From assembly GCF_029892045.1 (NCBI RefSeq), contig NZ_CP120367.1:1674001-1738000 (forward strand): a stretch of 64,000 nt of DNA, read 5' to 3'. Source of the DNA: Sinorhizobium numidicum (GTDB lineage Bacteria; Pseudomonadota; Alphaproteobacteria; Rhizobiales; Rhizobiaceae). The translations under genes were made by a program, and so were the position numbers. Numbering within the stretch: position 1 is the stretch's first letter; each line of letters begins with the position of its first letter. Shown piece after piece: positions 62,433 to 64,000 of this stretch. The notes beneath the pieces are model-generated. The model did not search any database, was not told the DNA's origin, and saw only the letters and a program-made list of their open reading frames with translations.

Positions 62433-62468
62433 CACGGCGCCGTGCGTCCCTAGACGCACGGCGCTGTG
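62433..62468 (+). terminator. Rho-independent terminator of groES-groEL
   Basis: GCGCCGTGCGT and its perfect complement around CCCTAG, extended by CACG/TGTG, then TCGTCTTT. Confidence 0.8.
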
Positions 62469-62777
62469 TCGTCTTTCGACTCCAGGAGGTCAGGGCATCA
62501 CCCGGGAGACGAACGACGGAAATTCGAAGTGCACAGAAAGCCTGGTCTTCCGGGTGAGTGGCCGTCGTCGAAGCGGAACACAGCCCACGCGATTGCCCTC
62601 AATGCCTGCAGGGCAGCTCTTGTCGGCGAGATCGATGCTGAGACCGCTCGCGGACGATTCAACGCGTTCGTCACAAAGGTCGATCTCCTCATAGAAAACG
62701 CAGACGCCGTTGTCGGCCCCCGCCCGCGAGAAATGCGCGCATTCGGCATGCCTTCAACAAGCAGAGCGCTGACGTGA
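62466..62777 (+). CDS. DUF982-like protein or relic (copy 5)
   Basis: A 103-residue frame starting at GTG. Its middle (EWPSSKR..., ALNACRAALVGE, ETARGRFNAFVTKVDLLIE) follows the DUF982 pattern WP-x(n)-C-x2-AL-x-G-x(n)-AR-x2-F. The N-terminal beta part of the family is not recognisable, and no ribosome site is evident. The frame runs on past the domain with a nondescript tail. It may be a 5'-damaged copy. Confidence 0.4.
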   Translation: MSSFDSRRSGHHPGDERRKFEVHRKPGLPGEWPSSKRNTAHAIALNACRAALVGEIDAETARGRFNAFVTKVDLLIENADAVVGPRPREMRAFGMPSTSRALT

Positions 62778-62783
62778 TGAGGC

Positions 62784-62912
62784 TCAATGTAGAAGGTAAC
62801 GATGCGCGATCTCCGACCAGTTGAGAGCCGAAATCCTCGGAGCATCCCCTTCTCTCGTTGCGTTGACAAAAATAGTCTCCAGGACATACGCCAACAAATC
62901 CGCCATCATCAT
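62784..62912 (-). CDS. Possible very small protein
   Basis: A 42-codon frame opening with three ATG codons, then MADLLAYVLETIFVN and DAPRISALNWSEIAHRYLLH. GAGGAT lies just upstream. It has a helical, protein-like composition but no recognised family. Confidence 0.3.
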   Translation of the reverse strand: MMMADLLAYVLETIFVNATREGDAPRISALNWSEIAHRYLLH

Positions 62913-62972
62913 ATCCTCACATGACATGTCTCAAGTTTATGTAACGTGAGCAGATCACTTATATTTAAACAA

Positions 62973-62999
62973 GGAACAATAGCCTGAGCGGCGCATTTT
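62973..62999 (+). promoter_or_regulatory. Possible ECF-type promoter of the DUF1236 gene
   Basis: GGAAC at 62973-62977, 17-base spacer, ATTTT at 62995-62999, the same arrangement as in front of the ECF sigma gene at 25161. Confidence 0.3.
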
Positions 63000-63033
63000 G
63001 TCTTCATTACAAATAAACGCAAAGGAGAACGGT

Positions 63034-63444
63034 ATGAATGCGAAGCTTCTTGTACTTTCCGCAGCATTACTTGGTTCGATGACCGTTGCCGCCACGGCGC
63101 AAGACACCTCTAGAAGGAGTGCCGTAACAGGCGCAGCCGGCGGAGCGGTCACCGGGGCGATTATCGGTGGACCTGTCGGCGCGGCAGTCGGTGGCGTCGC
63201 AGGCGCGATTGCGGGCACAGCAATCGATCCTCCTCCCGCGCCGGTGATTGCTTACGTGCAGGCACAGCCTGCCCCTCCGCAGCCGGTCGTCATTCAGGAG
63301 CAGGTGGTGGTCGGAAAACGGCTGCCACAAACGGTTGTCCTCAATCCGATACCGGAAGACACTCGATACGCCTATGCGGTCGTCAACCAGCAGCGGGTCA
63401 TTGTTGATCCGCAGACACGCACGGTCGTTCAGATCGTGCAATAG
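63034..63444 (+). CDS. DUF1236 periplasmic protein with glycine-zipper segment
   Basis: A 136-residue secreted protein. The signal peptide MNAKLLVLSAALLGSMTVAATAQ is followed by a glycine-zipper-like segment (GAAGGAVTGAIIGGPVGAAVGG) and a proline-rich linker (DPPPAPVIAYVQAQPAPPQP). The DUF1236 core ends it (NPIPEDTRYAYAVVNQQRV, VDPQTRTVVQIVQ). The ATG at 63034 has AAGGAGAA upstream and skips 12 codons of the open frame. It is a paralogue of the gene at 24643. Likely outer-envelope; function unknown. Confidence 0.85.
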   Translation: MNAKLLVLSAALLGSMTVAATAQDTSRRSAVTGAAGGAVTGAIIGGPVGAAVGGVAGAIAGTAIDPPPAPVIAYVQAQPAPPQPVVIQEQVVVGKRLPQTVVLNPIPEDTRYAYAVVNQQRVIVDPQTRTVVQIVQ

Positions 63445-63452
63445 ATCGAGCG

Positions 63453-63485
63453 GAAACCCGGCGAGCCAAGTTCGCCGGGTTTCTT
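63453..63485 (+). terminator. Rho-independent terminator
   Basis: GAAACCCGGCGA, 7-base loop, TCGCCGGGTTTC, then TT; 8 bases after the DUF1236 stop. Confidence 0.82.
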
Positions 63486-63608
63486 ACAAGCAAACATTAT
63501 GGCGCCGTGATCGAGGCAGACATTTCAGTATTCGTTCAGTTCGCGCGCTTCGACAGCGGCAAAGCCGCGTGAGCCAGAACGTCCAAGCGATAGCCCAGGA
63601 GCTGATTG

Positions 63609-64000
63609 ATGGAAGAGGTCCCCTGGTTCGCAGGCGCGGTTATCTATGGCATCGACGTCAAGCGCTTCGCCGACGGAAACGGCGATGGGATAGGCGATTT
63701 TACGGGTCTCACCTCGCGCGTGACCTACCTCCATGATCTCGGAATCAATTGCATCTGGCTCTCGCCTTTCTTCAAGTCACCTTTCGCAGATAACGGTTAT
63801 GACATCAGCGACTATTATTCCGTCGATCCTCGCGTCGGCACTCTCGAGGATTTCTTAGGATTTCTTCATGCTGCCGGTGAGCAAGGCATTCGCGTGATCA
63901 TCGATCTCGCCGTCAATCACACATCGACGAAACATCCCTGGTTTGAGGCGGCCAAGCGTGATCCGAAATGCCGTTTCCGGGATTATTACGTCTGGTCCGA
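63609..64000 (+). CDS. GH13 alpha-amylase-family enzyme, 5' part (trehalose-synthase-like)
   Basis: The first 130 codons of a gene cut by the window end. The protein opens MEEVPWFAGAVIYGIDVKRF and continues ADGNGDGIGDFTGLTSRVTYLHDLGINCIW, the (beta/alpha)8 N-terminus of GH13. Conserved region I is DLAVNHTS (~100-107) and the following KHPWFEAAKRD and RDYYVWS resemble trehalose synthase and alpha-glucosidases. The exact reaction cannot be told without the catalytic Asp/Glu/Asp regions. A link to trehalose metabolism with thu is plausible but not shown. Confidence 0.85.
   Translation, partial: MEEVPWFAGAVIYGIDVKRFADGNGDGIGDFTGLTSRVTYLHDLGINCIWLSPFFKSPFADNGYDISDYYSVDPRVGTLEDFLGFLHAAGEQGIRVIIDLAVNHTSTKHPWFEAAKRDPKCRFRDYYVWS

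Noticed and set aside
62498..62887. A 129-codon leftward frame after groEL
   Set aside because: Its translation shows no recognisable pattern, and it overlaps the better-supported DUF982-like frame and a small ORF.

Overview
The window looks like a piece of a Sinorhizobium/Ensifer replicon, most likely a megaplasmid or chromid of the pSymB type. The reasons are GC-rich coding DNA on both strands, a complete thu trehalose/maltose/sucrose operon of the S. meliloti kind, several copies of the rhizobial DUF982 and DUF6074 families, and palindromic intergenic repeats typical of the Rhizobiaceae. No tRNA, rRNA, CRISPR array or replication origin was seen. The species assignment is inference.

Layout. 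0-7.3 kb: a 3' remnant of a sugar ABC permease, a large RTX repeat protein (502-3525), and a convergent type I secretion pair (adaptor and ABC ATPase). 7.6-16 kb: a decayed DUF1275 gene, a universal stress protein, a DUF475 membrane protein, three DUF982 genes, an iron-permease-like protein, two SDR dehydrogenases and several tiny proteins. 16.1-22.9 kb: a candidate Amadori-compound (fructosyl-amino-acid) catabolic cluster with GntR regulator, SIS deglycase, PfkB kinase, ABC permease, FAD oxidase and binding protein. A shared TTGTCTGACAA-like motif lies in front of its transcription units. 23-30.5 kb: CBS and DUF982 genes, a DUF1236 protein, an ECF sigma factor of EcfG character with a NepR-like anti-sigma ORF opposite it, a DUF3008 protein, a CorC/HlyC protein, and a methyltransferase/erythromycin-esterase fusion. 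30.6-41 kb: an MHS transporter, the cyoABCD-surf1 quinol oxidase operon, small secreted proteins and a serralysin-type RTX protease. 41-47 kb: a TetR-regulated RND efflux pair and an SPW-repeat protein. 47-55 kb: thuR and thuEFGKAB. 55-58.4 kb: an HI0933-like flavoprotein and a TetR/Bcr-CflA efflux pair. 58.6-64 kb: two small genes, an IS481-family element inserted at the edge of a CIRCE element, groES-groEL, a DUF1236 protein and the start of a GH13 enzyme that runs off the window.

How it fits together. The most coherent signal is a general-stress-response island. At least ten intergenic matches to the alphaproteobacterial EcfG promoter (GGAAC, 16-17 bases, then usually CGTT or GGTT) lie in front of small stress-type genes between 10.6 and 28.5 kb, with one more at 58.6 kb. 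The same stretch holds an EcfG-like sigma gene and a 52-codon NepR-like ORF. Other themes are disaccharide uptake (thu and the terminal GH13 gene), export of RTX proteins, and efflux. The most unusual single locus is 59.19-60.31 kb. There the IS481-type element landed in a GCTAGC site forming part of the left CIRCE arm, the duplicated target supplies the transposase stop codon, and CIRCE plus a good RpoH-type promoter remain in front of groES.
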